Assembly: GCA_020636045.1 (NCBI GenBank) | Contig: JACJYP010000003.1 | Coordinates: 1-64,000, forward strand | Length of the DNA: 64,000 bases | Direction of reading: 5' to 3' | From: Lewinellaceae bacterium | GTDB lineage: Bacteria > Bacteroidota > Bacteroidia > Chitinophagales > Saprospiraceae | Part shown: piece by piece, positions 24,044 through 32,732 of the stretch | Layout of the letters: every line of letters begins with the position of its first letter | Numbering within the stretch: position 1 is the first letter of the stretch | Notes under the pieces: model-generated | What the model saw: only the letters and a program-made list of their open reading frames with translations | What the model was told of the DNA's origin: nothing | The model's database searches: none | Translations under genes and position numbers: made by a program

Positions 24044-25603
24044 ATGGATAAGATCAAGATACTCTGGGCCGACGATGAAATCGACTTGCTGAAGCCCCAC
24101 CTCATGTTTCTGCAATCGAAAGGCTACGATGTGCTGACGGCTTCCAACGGTCACGACGCGGTGGAAACGTACCTCGAACAAAGCAACGAGATCGACGTGG
24201 TGTTCCTCGACGAGAGCATGCCCGGCCTCACGGGCCTGGAAGTGCTTCCAAAGATCAAGGAGATCAATTCGCAGGTGCCGGTAGTGATGATCACTAAAAA
24301 CGAAGCCGAGCACGTGATGGAAGAAGCCATCGGTTCGCAGATATCGGACTACCTGATCAAGCCGGTCAATCCCAATCAGATACTGCTGACCCTGAAGAAG
24401 ATCATCGACAACAAACGCCTCGTGCGCGAGAAAACGGCGATGGACTACCAGCAGGATTTCCGGCAGATCTTCATGCAGATCACCGGCGGGCTCGACCACA
24501 CCGAATGGGTGGATGCGTATAAAAAGATCGTCAACTGGGAACTCCGGCTCGACAACAACCAGGCGGAAGTAGGCGATATCCTGGCCCAGCAAAAACAGCA
24601 GGCCAACACGGAATTCTCCAAATTCGTGGTGAAGAACTATTTCGACTGGGTCGACCGCGACAGGGAAGTGGGGCCCGTGATGTCGCACTCCCTGATGCGC
24701 AAACACATTTTCCCGCATATCGGCAACGGCGTGCCCACGATCGTGGTGCTGCTCGACAACCTGCGCTACGACCAGTGGAAGGTGATCGAGCCGTTCATCA
24801 ACGAGATGTTCCGCACGGAAAGCGAGAGTTATTTTTTCAGCATCCTGCCCACGGCCACGCAATACAGTCGCAACGCCATTTTTGCCGGCATGATGCCCGC
24901 CGACATCGAAGCGGCTTTTCCCGACAAATGGAAAAACGATACCGACGAGGGCGGCAAGAACCTGTCCGAAGACTTTTTCCTCGGCAAACAACTCGAACGC
25001 ACGTTCCGCAAGGGCGTCAAGTGGGAATACATCAAGGTCACCAACGTGCAGCACGGCAAGGAACTCAACGACAATATCCTGCACACGCTCAACAACGACC
25101 TGACGGTGATCGTGTACAACTTCATCGACATGCTCTCGCATGCGCGTACCGAGATGGAAGTGCTCAAGGAACTCGCCGGCGACGAACGCGCCTACCGCTC
25201 GCTCACGCGCTCGTGGTTCGTACACAGCCCCTTGTGGACGGCCCTGCAAAAACTCGAAGGCCGCGACGTGCAAATGTTCGTCACCACCGACCACGGCACC
25301 ATCCGGGTAAATACGCCGTCAAAAGTGGTCGGCGACCGCGAAACGACCACCAACCTGCGATACAAAGTGGGCCGCAACCTGCAATACGAAAGCCGCGACG
25401 TACTGGCCGTAAAGGATCCCAAACAGGCCGGACTGCCGCGCCCCAACATCAGCAGCACCTTCATCTTTGCGAAAGAAGACTGCTTTTTCCTGTATCCGAA
25501 CAACTACAACCACTTCCACAACTACTACCGGAACACGTTCCAGCACGGCGGCATCAGCCTCGAAGAAATGATCTGCCCGATCGTGCGTTTGCGGAGCAAG
25601 TAA
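24044..25603 (+). CDS. porX: Type IX secretion system response regulator PorX (REC + PglZ)
   Basis: A 519-residue cytosolic regulator required for type IX secretion in studied Bacteroidetes. Residues 1-125 form a receiver domain: acidic pair DDE near residues 10-12, phosphoacceptor Asp56 in VVFLDESMPG, conserved Thr/Lys in MITKN and YLIKPVNP. A helical linker follows, then an alkaline-phosphatase-fold PglZ domain from about residue 225 (PTIVVLLDNLRYDQW, YNFIDMLSHA, FVTTDHGTIRV). The Asp, Thr/Asn and His residues in these blocks fit zinc binding. Published work on PorX reports phosphodiesterase activity against oligonucleotides. Its usual sensor kinase PorY is not in the window. It is a single-gene unit. 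Confidence 0.95.
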   Translation: MDKIKILWADDEIDLLKPHLMFLQSKGYDVLTASNGHDAVETYLEQSNEIDVVFLDESMPGLTGLEVLPKIKEINSQVPVVMITKNEAEHVMEEAIGSQISDYLIKPVNPNQILLTLKKIIDNKRLVREKTAMDYQQDFRQIFMQITGGLDHTEWVDAYKKIVNWELRLDNNQAEVGDILAQQKQQANTEFSKFVVKNYFDWVDRDREVGPVMSHSLMRKHIFPHIGNGVPTIVVLLDNLRYDQWKVIEPFINEMFRTESESYFFSILPTATQYSRNAIFAGMMPADIEAAFPDKWKNDTDEGGKNLSEDFFLGKQLERTFRKGVKWEYIKVTNVQHGKELNDNILHTLNNDLTVIVYNFIDMLSHARTEMEVLKELAGDERAYRSLTRSWFVHSPLWTALQKLEGRDVQMFVTTDHGTIRVNTPSKVVGDRETTTNLRYKVGRNLQYESRDVLAVKDPKQAGLPRPNISSTFIFAKEDCFFLYPNNYNHFHNYYRNTFQHGGISLEEMICPIVRLRSK

Positions 25604-25686
25604 AAGGTTGGAGACCTGTTTTTAATGTGAATCTGCTGGATAGGATTGACAAATCAGATTACAGTTGAATTACAGATTCAATGGTT

Positions 25687-26154
25687 TTCAGATGTCTCTC
25701 CGCCGATACTGCCGGGTCTGGGTCATGCATGATTTTTCCGTAGGGAATCCCCGTTTATAGACAGGATTTATTCCCCTGATATTAACCCCATCGGGCAATG
25801 TCATTGACTTAAGGATTTTGACCTCGGAGAGGTCATACATTTGTAGAAAAGCCAAACCGTTTTTATAACGACCTCGGAGAGGTCGAACGGAATTTAATTC
25901 GTTGGTTGTTAATTAATTGTTCGACCTCTCCGAGGTCGTAAAATATTGATGGTCAATCTTTTTCTACAAACATTCGACCTCTCCGAGGTCTTAAGTCAAC
26001 GACATTGCCCCCATCGGGGTTTCCTATGCAATCGAACAGGAAATCCCTAGCGGGATTTGAAAATGGGTGGATTGCAGTTTCTATAAACAGGCATTCCCTA
26101 CGGGAAAACTATATGAACTCAAGGCTTGGCGGTGAAGGCTGAGAGACATCTGAA
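25687..26154. repeat. 468-bp nested inverted-repeat region with four GACCTC-GGA-GAGGTC palindromes
   Basis: Five concentric arm pairs were read: TTCAGATGTCTCTC (25687-25700 / 26141-26154), a GTAGGGAAT...TTTATAG arm (25734-25760 / 26081-26107), a CATCGGG...TTGACTTAAG arm (25786-25813 / 25990-26019), TTTGTAGAAAA (25840-25850 / 25960-25970), and the palindromic 15-mers. The 15-mer GACCTCGGAGAGGTC occurs at 25820-25834 and 25870-25884; its reverse complement occurs at 25923-25937 and 25976-25990. No coding frame is present. It looks like a composite of REP-like elements, or the remnant of a transposon with long inverted ends. Confidence 0.75.
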
Positions 26155-26190
26155 GAGTCCTGTCCAAAACACAAGTTATTTGATCGTTCC

Positions 26191-27489
26191 TCAGCCCGGA
26201 AAAAGGAAGTCGAACAAATGCGACCATACCGCGATGATCTTGTCCGGATTCCAGCGCCACTGCTCGCCGTCCCAGGGCGGCAACAGGTAGTTATACAGGA
26301 AGGACATCCGTACGCTGTAAAACATCAGGAAGACGATGCCCGCCAGCACGAGCCGGCGTAGCAGGCCGCTTTTGAGTGAAAATATCCCTTTGAAAACCCC
26401 CGCCAGCGGAAAAGCCAGCAGGGCGTAGAACTCCACATAGCAGCGATGGCCGAAGGCGCCGCCAAACCACCAGGCCCACCAACTGGCGAACACGTACGTG
26501 GCCAGGCTAAAGATCAGCAGCAGCGCCGGGGCGTGGTGCCGATGTGTTTTCAGTCCTGCAAACACCCCCGCCACCATGAGCAGGGCCATCGGCGAGTACA
26601 GGAACAGGCCGTTTTGCGTGTCGAACAGCACGGCAGCGATCTTCGGGGCATTCCAATAGATAAAACCTTCGTTTTCGTACGACCATCGCAGCCAGTGGCC
26701 GGTCATTTCATGCCAGTAGAACATTTGCGGTACGAAAAACAGGAAGGCCGCGCCTGCGGCCGCGGCCAGTTTCGGCCAATGACCCAGGAAAAAGAGGCCG
26801 CGTTTTTTCAGGTCTGACAGTGAGTACACGTCGTACAGCGCGACAAACAGGGCGGCCAGCGCGCCGGTCGGCCGGATCAGCACGATCCAGCCCAGCATGC
26901 CGCCCAGCAACAGGGCATTGCGGTAACCCGGCCGGGCCAGAAAACGCGGCGTGTGCCAGGCAAGCAGGGCGAACAGGCAAAACGAGTATACGTGCGACAT
27001 GCCCATCTCTTTGGTCGTGTAATGGAACAGGTTGGTGCCGAAGAACACCGCGATCAGGGTCCAGAAAGCGACTTTTTCGGAAAAACCGCGCTGCAGGAGC
27101 GCCTTTCGCAGGAAAAAAAGACCCAGGAAACCGAAAAAATACCCGCAGATGGCGATGGCCCGGCAATAGTGTATGTTGAAATAATCCGGGGTGTCGTACC
27201 CTTTCGCATCGCAGTACCATTTGGCGGCGAGAAAAAACGGGCACTCGAACAGGGCCACGCCGCAGGTGTATTTGATCACGATCTCGCCCTGCTCGTTGCG
27301 CTGCGGCCACATGGAGCCTTCTTTCAGTTGGTGGAAATCGCCGATGATGAACATGGCGGGCAGGTACAGGTAGTATCCTTCGCAGTCCGACCAGAGCACG
27401 CCGCGAGGGACTTCGTTGATGCGCGCGTACATGACCGGAAACAGGAGCAGGAACAGCAAAAGGAGGTAGTAGCGGCGTATGATTTTCAT
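26191..27489 (-). CDS. Polytopic membrane protein, GT-C glycosyltransferase-like
   Basis: A 432-residue protein with about eleven transmembrane segments and no cleavable signal. Blocks shared with the next gene include DCEGYYLYLPAMF, VIKYTCGVALFECPFF, FGTNLFHYTTKEMGMSHVYSF, GWIVLIRPTG, YENEGFIYW and NGLFLYSPMALL, plus WWAWWFGGAFGHRCYVEFYALLAFPLA. An acidic residue in the first external loop and this topology are typical of GT-C lipid-linked-sugar glycosyltransferases, though the donor and acceptor are unknown. ATG 27489 precedes the first membrane segment; longer starts up to 27603 add an unlikely basic tail. Confidence 0.72.
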   Translation of the reverse strand: MKIIRRYYLLLLFLLLFPVMYARINEVPRGVLWSDCEGYYLYLPAMFIIGDFHQLKEGSMWPQRNEQGEIVIKYTCGVALFECPFFLAAKWYCDAKGYDTPDYFNIHYCRAIAICGYFFGFLGLFFLRKALLQRGFSEKVAFWTLIAVFFGTNLFHYTTKEMGMSHVYSFCLFALLAWHTPRFLARPGYRNALLLGGMLGWIVLIRPTGALAALFVALYDVYSLSDLKKRGLFFLGHWPKLAAAAGAAFLFFVPQMFYWHEMTGHWLRWSYENEGFIYWNAPKIAAVLFDTQNGLFLYSPMALLMVAGVFAGLKTHRHHAPALLLIFSLATYVFASWWAWWFGGAFGHRCYVEFYALLAFPLAGVFKGIFSLKSGLLRRLVLAGIVFLMFYSVRMSFLYNYLLPPWDGEQWRWNPDKIIAVWSHLFDFLFPG

Positions 27490-27627
27490 GGGAATGATCA
27501 TTTGGCAAAAGGAATATCGCTTCCTATCAAGGCGTGTCGAAAGTGTGTGCCGAATCCGGGCCGACTGACTCATGGGCATTCTGGGTTGCTTGAGCATGCT
27601 CACAAGACCTAGACGCGGCGGGATGAT

Positions 27628-27733
27628 GTGTAACGACTACGCTCTGTGTGTAGCGACTTCCGCCCTTTGTGTAACGAGTTACGTCCTTTGTGTAGCGACT
27701 TCCACGCTGTGTGTAATGATTACCGTTCCGTTT
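27628..27733. repeat. 21-bp tandem repeat, about five copies
   Basis: Units begin at 27628, 27648, 27669, 27690 and 27711, each starting GTGTA followed by [AG]CGA and a variable CT-rich end (for example GTGTAGCGACTTCC at 27648 and 27690). Alternate units are more alike, suggesting a 42-bp higher-order unit. It lies in the gap between two related membrane-protein genes. There are no spacers, so it is not a CRISPR array. Confidence 0.75.
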
Positions 27734-27754
27734 GTTTAGCAGAACAAACCGGTG

Positions 27755-29569
27755 TTACCTGAAAACTTCCACCTGGAGATCGTCGAGCCGGACGGCCTTG
27801 TCGCTGCCGGCATTCCACACCAGCACGCCGGCGCGGTCGAATGCTTCCTTCGGGAGGCGGGTATCGAAGAAGACCGTCCGGGTCTCCTCGCCATCCACAT
27901 GCCGTTGCAGGCGGATCATGCGTTCCTTCAACATGCGTTCACCCGAACGGAAACGGACGATCAACTGGGTCATGCGCCACCAGTCCCACTCTTTCGGGCT
28001 GCACCTGAACGTCAGGCTCACCCGTACCCAGTCGCCGTCGGCCGCATGTACCGGCACCTCGTATTCCGGCGTGAACTGCGTGTCGTTGTTCAGGAGGAAC
28101 GAACGGTTTCCGGCGATGGCTGCCTCATCTGTCGTGCCATTTCTGGCATTTTCGAAGTCTTCTGAAAATACCTGCCGGACTTCGCGGCGTTCCGCGCCTT
28201 TGAATTCTTCTTTTGTATCCAGCAGTTTGAGCCAGTCGCGCTGCGCTTCGAAGCGCCCCAGCACTTTCAGCATATAGCGCTTGGTCATTTGTTCGCTCAC
28301 GAACAAGCCGCCCCGGTGCGCCTGATGTGTCCACCACAGGTTGATGTAAATAAAAACGCATGCCAGCAGGGTAAATGCCCAGCGTTTCCAGGGTCGGCCG
28401 GGCTTGCGCACCCACTCAAGAAATGCTGCCAGCGCAAACACCCAGAGCGGATATGCCTGCACCATGGCGCGCTGGCCGAGGCTGCCGCCGTACCACCAGA
28501 TGTCCCAGGCCGCAGTGATGTATAGGGCCACCAGACAAAAGATCAATACGACCCATCGCAGTTGAGCGCGCAGGAAAAACAAGCCGGCTACGGCGAAAAG
28601 CATCATCGGGGAGTACACCAGCCAGCCGGCGCGCGCGCTGAACAGCACGTCGCTCAGGTGCGGCCGCAGCCAACTGAATCCCTGGTCCTGGTAACTGTAC
28701 ACGACCCAGTCGTCACTCGCGAATTTCCAGTAGAGCGCCTGTAGAAAGATCACGGCGCCGGCGACGAGCACGGCAAGCGCCATTTTCCGGAAATGTTCTT
28801 TAAAAAACGCAAGCCGCGTGTGGAAGGCGCTGCGTCCGTCAATACCCCAAAGAAGTGGAATAAGCGCGGAAATGATCTCCGTAGGCCGCGTCAGGGTCGC
28901 CCAGCCCACCAGCAAGCCTATCGCGGCGGCGCGCAGGGCCGTGGGCCGCTCGTAAAAGCGCATTGTCGTGAAAATGAGCAGGCTGTAGAGCGTAAACAGC
29001 CAGTTGTGCGTCATCGCGCCAGTGATGGCGGTGTATTCCAGATAATTGGTGCCGAACACCAGGCAGATCAGCACGGCGGCTACGGTGCGTTCGGGAAAAA
29101 AAGCCAGCAGGTTGCGGCGGGCGAACCACAGGCCCAGCAGTGCGACGAGCAGGCTGCCCCAACTGATCGCCGCCTGGTAAGGCAGGGAAAAGCCGTCGGC
29201 CGGGAAGCCCAGCGGTGCGGCCAGCAGATGCGCGGCGGCAAACCAGGGCAGGAATTGCAGCGCCTGACCCATGGGGTACTTCATCACGTAGTTGCCGGAA
29301 GGGTGTTGAAAGGCCTGGCCCATGCCGGGACCGGGATGGTATTTGGCATCCACGGCCTCCCACCAGTTCAGGTGCCTGATGTCGTGATAGATCAGCGCTG
29401 CCGGCAGATAGAGGTAATAACCCGACACGTCCCAACTGAGCGTTGCTTCGGTATTCGCCTGTTTCCATTTGGGGTAGTAAAACAGGCAGGTCGCCGCCAT
29501 CAGGGCTGCGCAAAGCCAGAAAGCGATCTTGCTTGGCGTTCGGAAAGTATCGGACCCCGGTTCCGGCAT
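27755..29569 (-). CDS. Polytopic GT-C-like membrane protein with extra C-terminal soluble domain
   Basis: A 604-residue paralogue in kind of the neighbouring 26191-27489 protein. It shares DVSGYYLYLPAAL, YVMKYPMGQALQFLPW, FGTNYLEYTAITGAMTHNWLF, GWATLTRPTE, SYQDQGFSW, AGWLVYSPMMLF and WDIWWYGGSLGQRAMVQAYPLW. After about eleven membrane segments (to residue about 410), a roughly 190-residue soluble C-terminal region follows, predicted mostly beta (NGTTDEAAIAGNRSFLL, WVRVSLTFRC, KAVRLDDLQVEVF), resembling a carbohydrate-binding-like sandwich. That part is missing from the neighbour. Probably a glycosyltransferase acting at the periplasmic face; substrate unknown. Confidence 0.72.
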   Translation of the reverse strand: MPEPGSDTFRTPSKIAFWLCAALMAATCLFYYPKWKQANTEATLSWDVSGYYLYLPAALIYHDIRHLNWWEAVDAKYHPGPGMGQAFQHPSGNYVMKYPMGQALQFLPWFAAAHLLAAPLGFPADGFSLPYQAAISWGSLLVALLGLWFARRNLLAFFPERTVAAVLICLVFGTNYLEYTAITGAMTHNWLFTLYSLLIFTTMRFYERPTALRAAAIGLLVGWATLTRPTEIISALIPLLWGIDGRSAFHTRLAFFKEHFRKMALAVLVAGAVIFLQALYWKFASDDWVVYSYQDQGFSWLRPHLSDVLFSARAGWLVYSPMMLFAVAGLFFLRAQLRWVVLIFCLVALYITAAWDIWWYGGSLGQRAMVQAYPLWVFALAAFLEWVRKPGRPWKRWAFTLLACVFIYINLWWTHQAHRGGLFVSEQMTKRYMLKVLGRFEAQRDWLKLLDTKEEFKGAERREVRQVFSEDFENARNGTTDEAAIAGNRSFLLNNDTQFTPEYEVPVHAADGDWVRVSLTFRCSPKEWDWWRMTQLIVRFRSGERMLKERMIRLQRHVDGEETRTVFFDTRLPKEAFDRAGVLVWNAGSDKAVRLDDLQVEVFR

Positions 29570-29603
29570 AGGCGTTTTTACGGGGAAAGATAAGCCGGTG
29601 CGC

Positions 29604-30707
29604 TCAATCCACCCAATCCGCTACAAATACGTTGGTGTCGCGGGTGCCGCCGTTGTCGCGGTTCGAACTCCAGGCGATCTTTTTGCCGTCGGGCGAAAAC
29701 ATGGGAAACGAGTTGAAAATGCTCTCGTGGGTGATCTGTTCGAGTCCCGTGCCGTCTTCGTTGATCATGAACAACTGAAAATCGTAGCCCCGCTCGGAGT
29801 GGTGGTTGCTGCTGAAAATGATCTTTTTCCCGGAGGGGTGGTAATAAGGCGCCCAGTTGGCCTTGCCGAGCCGGGTCACCTGGCGCTGGTCGCTTCCGTC
29901 GGCGTTGCAGACGAAGATTTCCATGTCGGTCGGCGCGACGAGGCCCTGTGAAAGCAGGTCCTTGTATTCTTTTATCTCGGCATCCGTTTTTGGGCGGCTG
30001 GCCCGGAATACGATCTTCGAGCCGTCGGGGCTGAAGAAAGCGCCGCCGTCGTAACCTAGTTCGTTGGTGATCTGGGTGAGGCCGCTGCCGTCGAGGTTCA
30101 TGGTCCAGAGTTCGAGGTCGCCGCTGCGGTCGCTGGTAAACAGGATCTTGTCGCCCTTGGGGCTGAGCACGGCTTCTGCGTCGTAGCCTTTCGTATCGGT
30201 GAGTTTTTTGGTAATATTTCCTTTCAGGTCGGCCACGTAGATGTCGTAAGAATTGTACAGCGGCCACAGGTATTTTCCGCCCTTGCGCAGGTCGGGTACA
30301 GCGGGGCAGGTATCGGCGGCGCTCATGGTGCTGGCGAAGAGGATGTGCTTGCCGTCGGGCATAAAGAAAGAGCAGGTGGTGCGGCCCTTTCCGCCGCTGA
30401 TGGACCTGGGCTTGTACGTGGCTTTACCCGCGGCTTTTGAGACTTTCATGGCGTATATCTGGTCGCAGTGCAGGCCCCAGGCGGGGTTGTTGGACTGGAA
30501 CGTGAGCCACTTGCTGTCAGGACTCCAGTACGCCTCGGCGTTGTCGCCGCCAAAGGTGAGCTGGCGTATGTTTTTGAAATGGGTCTCGGGTTTGGAAGGG
30601 CCGGCAGGGGCAGTGGAATGATGTTGGGCGCTCGCCGGTATGAGCAAGCAGCAAATGGCTGCCGGCAGCACAAGGGTTTTCAGTAAGGGGAGTTGATAAG
30701 GACGCAT
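29604..30707 (-). CDS. TolB-like PD40 beta-propeller protein
   Basis: A 367-residue exported protein with signal peptide LLKTLVLPAAICCLLIPASAQ. At least six WD40-like PD40 repeats are visible: AYWSPDSKWLTFQS, MPDGKHILFAST, VLSPKGDKILFTSDRSGDLELWTMNLDGSG, FSPDGSKIVFRAS, YHPSGKKIIFSSNH and FSPDGKKIAWSSNRDNGG. They should form a six-bladed propeller in the periplasm. TolB itself works with Pal and the Tol complex, but no tol/pal genes are adjacent, so it is best named only by its fold. ATG 30707 sits immediately before the signal peptide; a start at 30734 is possible. Confidence 0.85.
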   Translation of the reverse strand: MRPYQLPLLKTLVLPAAICCLLIPASAQHHSTAPAGPSKPETHFKNIRQLTFGGDNAEAYWSPDSKWLTFQSNNPAWGLHCDQIYAMKVSKAAGKATYKPRSISGGKGRTTCSFFMPDGKHILFASTMSAADTCPAVPDLRKGGKYLWPLYNSYDIYVADLKGNITKKLTDTKGYDAEAVLSPKGDKILFTSDRSGDLELWTMNLDGSGLTQITNELGYDGGAFFSPDGSKIVFRASRPKTDAEIKEYKDLLSQGLVAPTDMEIFVCNADGSDQRQVTRLGKANWAPYYHPSGKKIIFSSNHHSERGYDFQLFMINEDGTGLEQITHESIFNSFPMFSPDGKKIAWSSNRDNGGTRDTNVFVADWVD

Positions 30708-30908
30708 AAACATAAGGTTTTTGATTCGGCGCAAGATTAGTCCGGCTTTGCGGGATTGCGGTCAGAATTGGGTAAAAATATGACTGGGATGCTTCATTGG
30801 TTTAATGACAGGTTTCGCGGTTACAAAACATAAATCTTTTCGAATTTATCAAAAATGAAAATTTTAACATCCGGAATAACTGCAACATTCTGACAATGAG
30901 CAACATTC

Positions 30909-31118
30909 GTACTTTTTGCCCCCGCCTTTGGCGGGATTTCGGCAAGCCTCAACTTGACGCAAAAAGTACCAAAAAAGTCAAGGCTTTATGGAAATCCAGC
31001 GATTTTGCTTGTCATTTCCGGCAGGTTCGCACCCAAACTCGCCCCTCCTTCGTCGGGCCTCAAACATGGGTGCTCTCATCTGCCTCCAATGACGCAAAAT
31101 CGGGATTTCCATAAGGCC
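30909..31118. repeat. Two-stem intergenic repeat element
   Basis: Stem 1: GTACTTTTTG (30909-30918) pairs with CAAAAAGTAC (30960-30969) and encloses a smaller hairpin CCCGCCTTTGGCGGG (30921-30935). Stem 2: an arm of about 30 bp starting GGCTTTATGGAAATCC (30982) pairs with its complement ending GGATTTCCATAAGGCC (31103-31118), with a few mismatches. I recall similar sequences dispersed in other Bacteroidetes genomes. No credible gene is inside; the frame at 30896-31114 is a by-product. Confidence 0.65.
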
Positions 31119-31120
31119 GA

Positions 31121-31419
31121 TTTATTGTAAACCAGTTTATTACAAAATATGGATCGTCACAAAGGTTGAAGATGATCCATATTTGACTCGCCTGTGCCGG
31201 GTTTAAAGGATTTCTTTATTAGACTGCCCGATCGGCAAATCGGTTGCGTAACGCCAGGCGCTGCCTGGTGAAACAAGCGACAAAGTGATTTTTTCCAGCC
31301 GAAACCCGGCGACACGGCACCGCTGCACACCTACGCTTTCGCGCTTTACGACATCGGAGTTACGGTATCTGTCGATTCGTGTTCAACACTTTGCCGCTTC
31401 TTCCGTTATTAGCCATTGT
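31121..31419. other. Intergenic region before the first TlpA-like gene
   Basis: About 300 bp with no recognised gene. A GCCAGGCGCTGCCTGG imperfect palindrome lies near 31251-31266. The open frame from 31285 continues into the TlpA-like gene but its first 45 residues lack protein character. Confidence 0.4.
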
Positions 31420-31908
31420 ATGAGAAAAATAACGTTCTTCCTGGCGTTTTTCGCCTGTTGCAGCCTGTCGGCTCAGGATATCCCGTTCATAAAATCCGAA
31501 CAGATCAACTACTGGAAAAACGCCGACAACGATACCCTGTACGTCCTGAACTTCTGGGCGACCTGGTGCGCGCCCTGTGTGGAGGAACTGCCCTCTTTTG
31601 AAAAACTGAACCGGGAGTACGTGGACCGCAAAGTGAAGGTGGTGCTCATCAGCACCGATTTCAAGCGGAATGTGGAAACCAGGGTAAAACCTTTTGTAAA
31701 AGAGCGGGGTTTGCAAAGCGAAGTCGTGTTCATGAATGAATCGAACCCCAACAACTACATCAACCTAGTGGATACGAGCTGGACGGGCGCCATACCCGCA
31801 ACGTTGATCTACTCAAAACGAAAGGGCGTCTCGCTTTTTTTTGAAAAGAAACTGGACTACGAAAGCCTCGAAACCGCTGTGAAAACGGCCCTGGAAACCG
31901 GAAACTGA
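31420..31908 (+). CDS. TlpA-like thiol-disulfide oxidoreductase (copy 1)
   Basis: A 162-residue exported thioredoxin-fold protein: signal peptide KITFFLAFFACCSLSAQ, then active site FWATWCAPCVEELPSFEKL (CAPC), the strand VKVVLISTDF, and the cis-Pro region GAIPATLIYSKRKG. TlpA/ResA proteins reduce disulfides in the periplasm, for example for cytochrome maturation. The CNHC-type thioredoxin-family gene follows 41 bp downstream, and the same pair occurs again at 42.6-43.9 kb. ATG 31420 was chosen for the signal peptide. Confidence 0.88.
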   Translation: MRKITFFLAFFACCSLSAQDIPFIKSEQINYWKNADNDTLYVLNFWATWCAPCVEELPSFEKLNREYVDRKVKVVLISTDFKRNVETRVKPFVKERGLQSEVVFMNESNPNNYINLVDTSWTGAIPATLIYSKRKGVSLFFEKKLDYESLETAVKTALETGN

Positions 31909-31949
31909 CAGCAAAATTTCAACTCTTCACCTAATTCATCGAGAGCATC

Positions 31950-32555
31950 ATGAAAAAATTATTCCTCCCCCTGCTGTTTGCCGTGGCAGCCATCGCAACG
32001 GCTTTCGCACCCGCCGCCGCCGGCTACAAAGTAGGCGATACCGCACGCGATTTCAACCTGAAAAACATTGACGGCAAGATGGTGTCCCTGGAAAGCATCG
32101 AAGGCGCCAAGGGCTACATCGTCATTTTTACCTGCAACCACTGCCCCTACGCAAAGGCCTACGAAGACCGCATCATCGACCTGCACAAGAAATACGCGCC
32201 GCTGGGCTATCCGGTCGTGGCCATCAACCCCAACGACAAAGACCGGCAGCCGGCCGACAGCTACGAAAACATGCAGAAGCGGGCAAAAGAAAAGGATTTT
32301 CCCTTTGCGTATCTGTATGACGACACGCAGGAAATCGCCCAGACTTACGGCGCTACCCGCACCCCGCACGTGTACCTGCTCGACAGCGATCGCGTCGTGA
32401 AATACATCGGTGCGATCGACGATAATTCGGAAGAGCCCACCGAGGTCAAGGAAAAATACCTGGAGAATGCCATCGACGCATTGCGTTCGGGCAAGGAAGT
32501 CGGTGTGAAAGAGACCAAGGCGATCGGTTGCACCATTAAGTGGAAGCAATCGTAA
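31950..32555 (+). CDS. Thioredoxin-family protein with CNHC motif (copy 1)
   Basis: A 201-residue exported AhpC/TSA-like protein: signal peptide FLPLLFAVAAIATAFAPAAA, then GYKVGDTARDFNLKNIDGKMVSLESI, the redox motif IVIFTCNHCPYAKAYEDRI, and cis-Pro segment ATRTPHVYLLDSDRVVKYIGAIDDN. The pair of Cys in CNHC replaces the CxxC or single peroxidatic Cys of relatives. Reaction and partner are unknown; the neighbouring TlpA-like gene suggests linked periplasmic thiol chemistry. It ends before a strong terminator. The product has exactly the same length as the second copy at 43272-43877. Confidence 0.85.
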   Translation: MKKLFLPLLFAVAAIATAFAPAAAGYKVGDTARDFNLKNIDGKMVSLESIEGAKGYIVIFTCNHCPYAKAYEDRIIDLHKKYAPLGYPVVAINPNDKDRQPADSYENMQKRAKEKDFPFAYLYDDTQEIAQTYGATRTPHVYLLDSDRVVKYIGAIDDNSEEPTEVKEKYLENAIDALRSGKEVGVKETKAIGCTIKWKQS

Positions 32556-32593
32556 GCCATTGCTTGTCAGAGTCTTTTATATCCGATTTCGGA

Positions 32594-32634
32594 TGAAAAG
32601 TCCCGGCCCTTGTGTTGCCGGGACTTTTCATTTT
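32594..32634 (+). terminator. Rho-independent terminator after the TlpA/thioredoxin pair
   Basis: TGAAAAGTCCCGGC (32594-32607) pairs perfectly with GCCGGGACTTTTCA (32617-32630), loop 9 nt, followed by TTTTAT. It begins 39 bp after the stop at 32555. Confidence 0.85.
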
Positions 32635-32732
32635 ATGGCGGCGGGGCGCCGTAAAAAATTTTATGAATCACTTAACGCATCTTGACCAATTCCTAACGAA
32701 ATACGTCCGTTTTCACTGAAAAAATATCAGCG

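Noticed and set aside
24041..25294. 417-residue minus-strand frame opposite porX
   Set aside because: Antisense shadow; porX motifs are decisive.
25820..25990. Four 15-bp repeats at about 50-bp spacing, CRISPR-like at first sight
   Set aside because: Two copies are direct and two inverted, the repeats are too short, the spacers are themselves complementary and no cas genes are present.
27628..27733. Tandem repeats as a CRISPR array
   Set aside because: Units follow each other directly without spacers and vary in sequence.
29604..30707. Naming the PD40 protein TolB
   Set aside because: Repeats show only the propeller fold, and no tol or pal genes are adjacent.
30896..31114. 72-residue frame in the intergenic gap
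   Set aside because: It is fully inside the two-stem repeat element and has no protein character.
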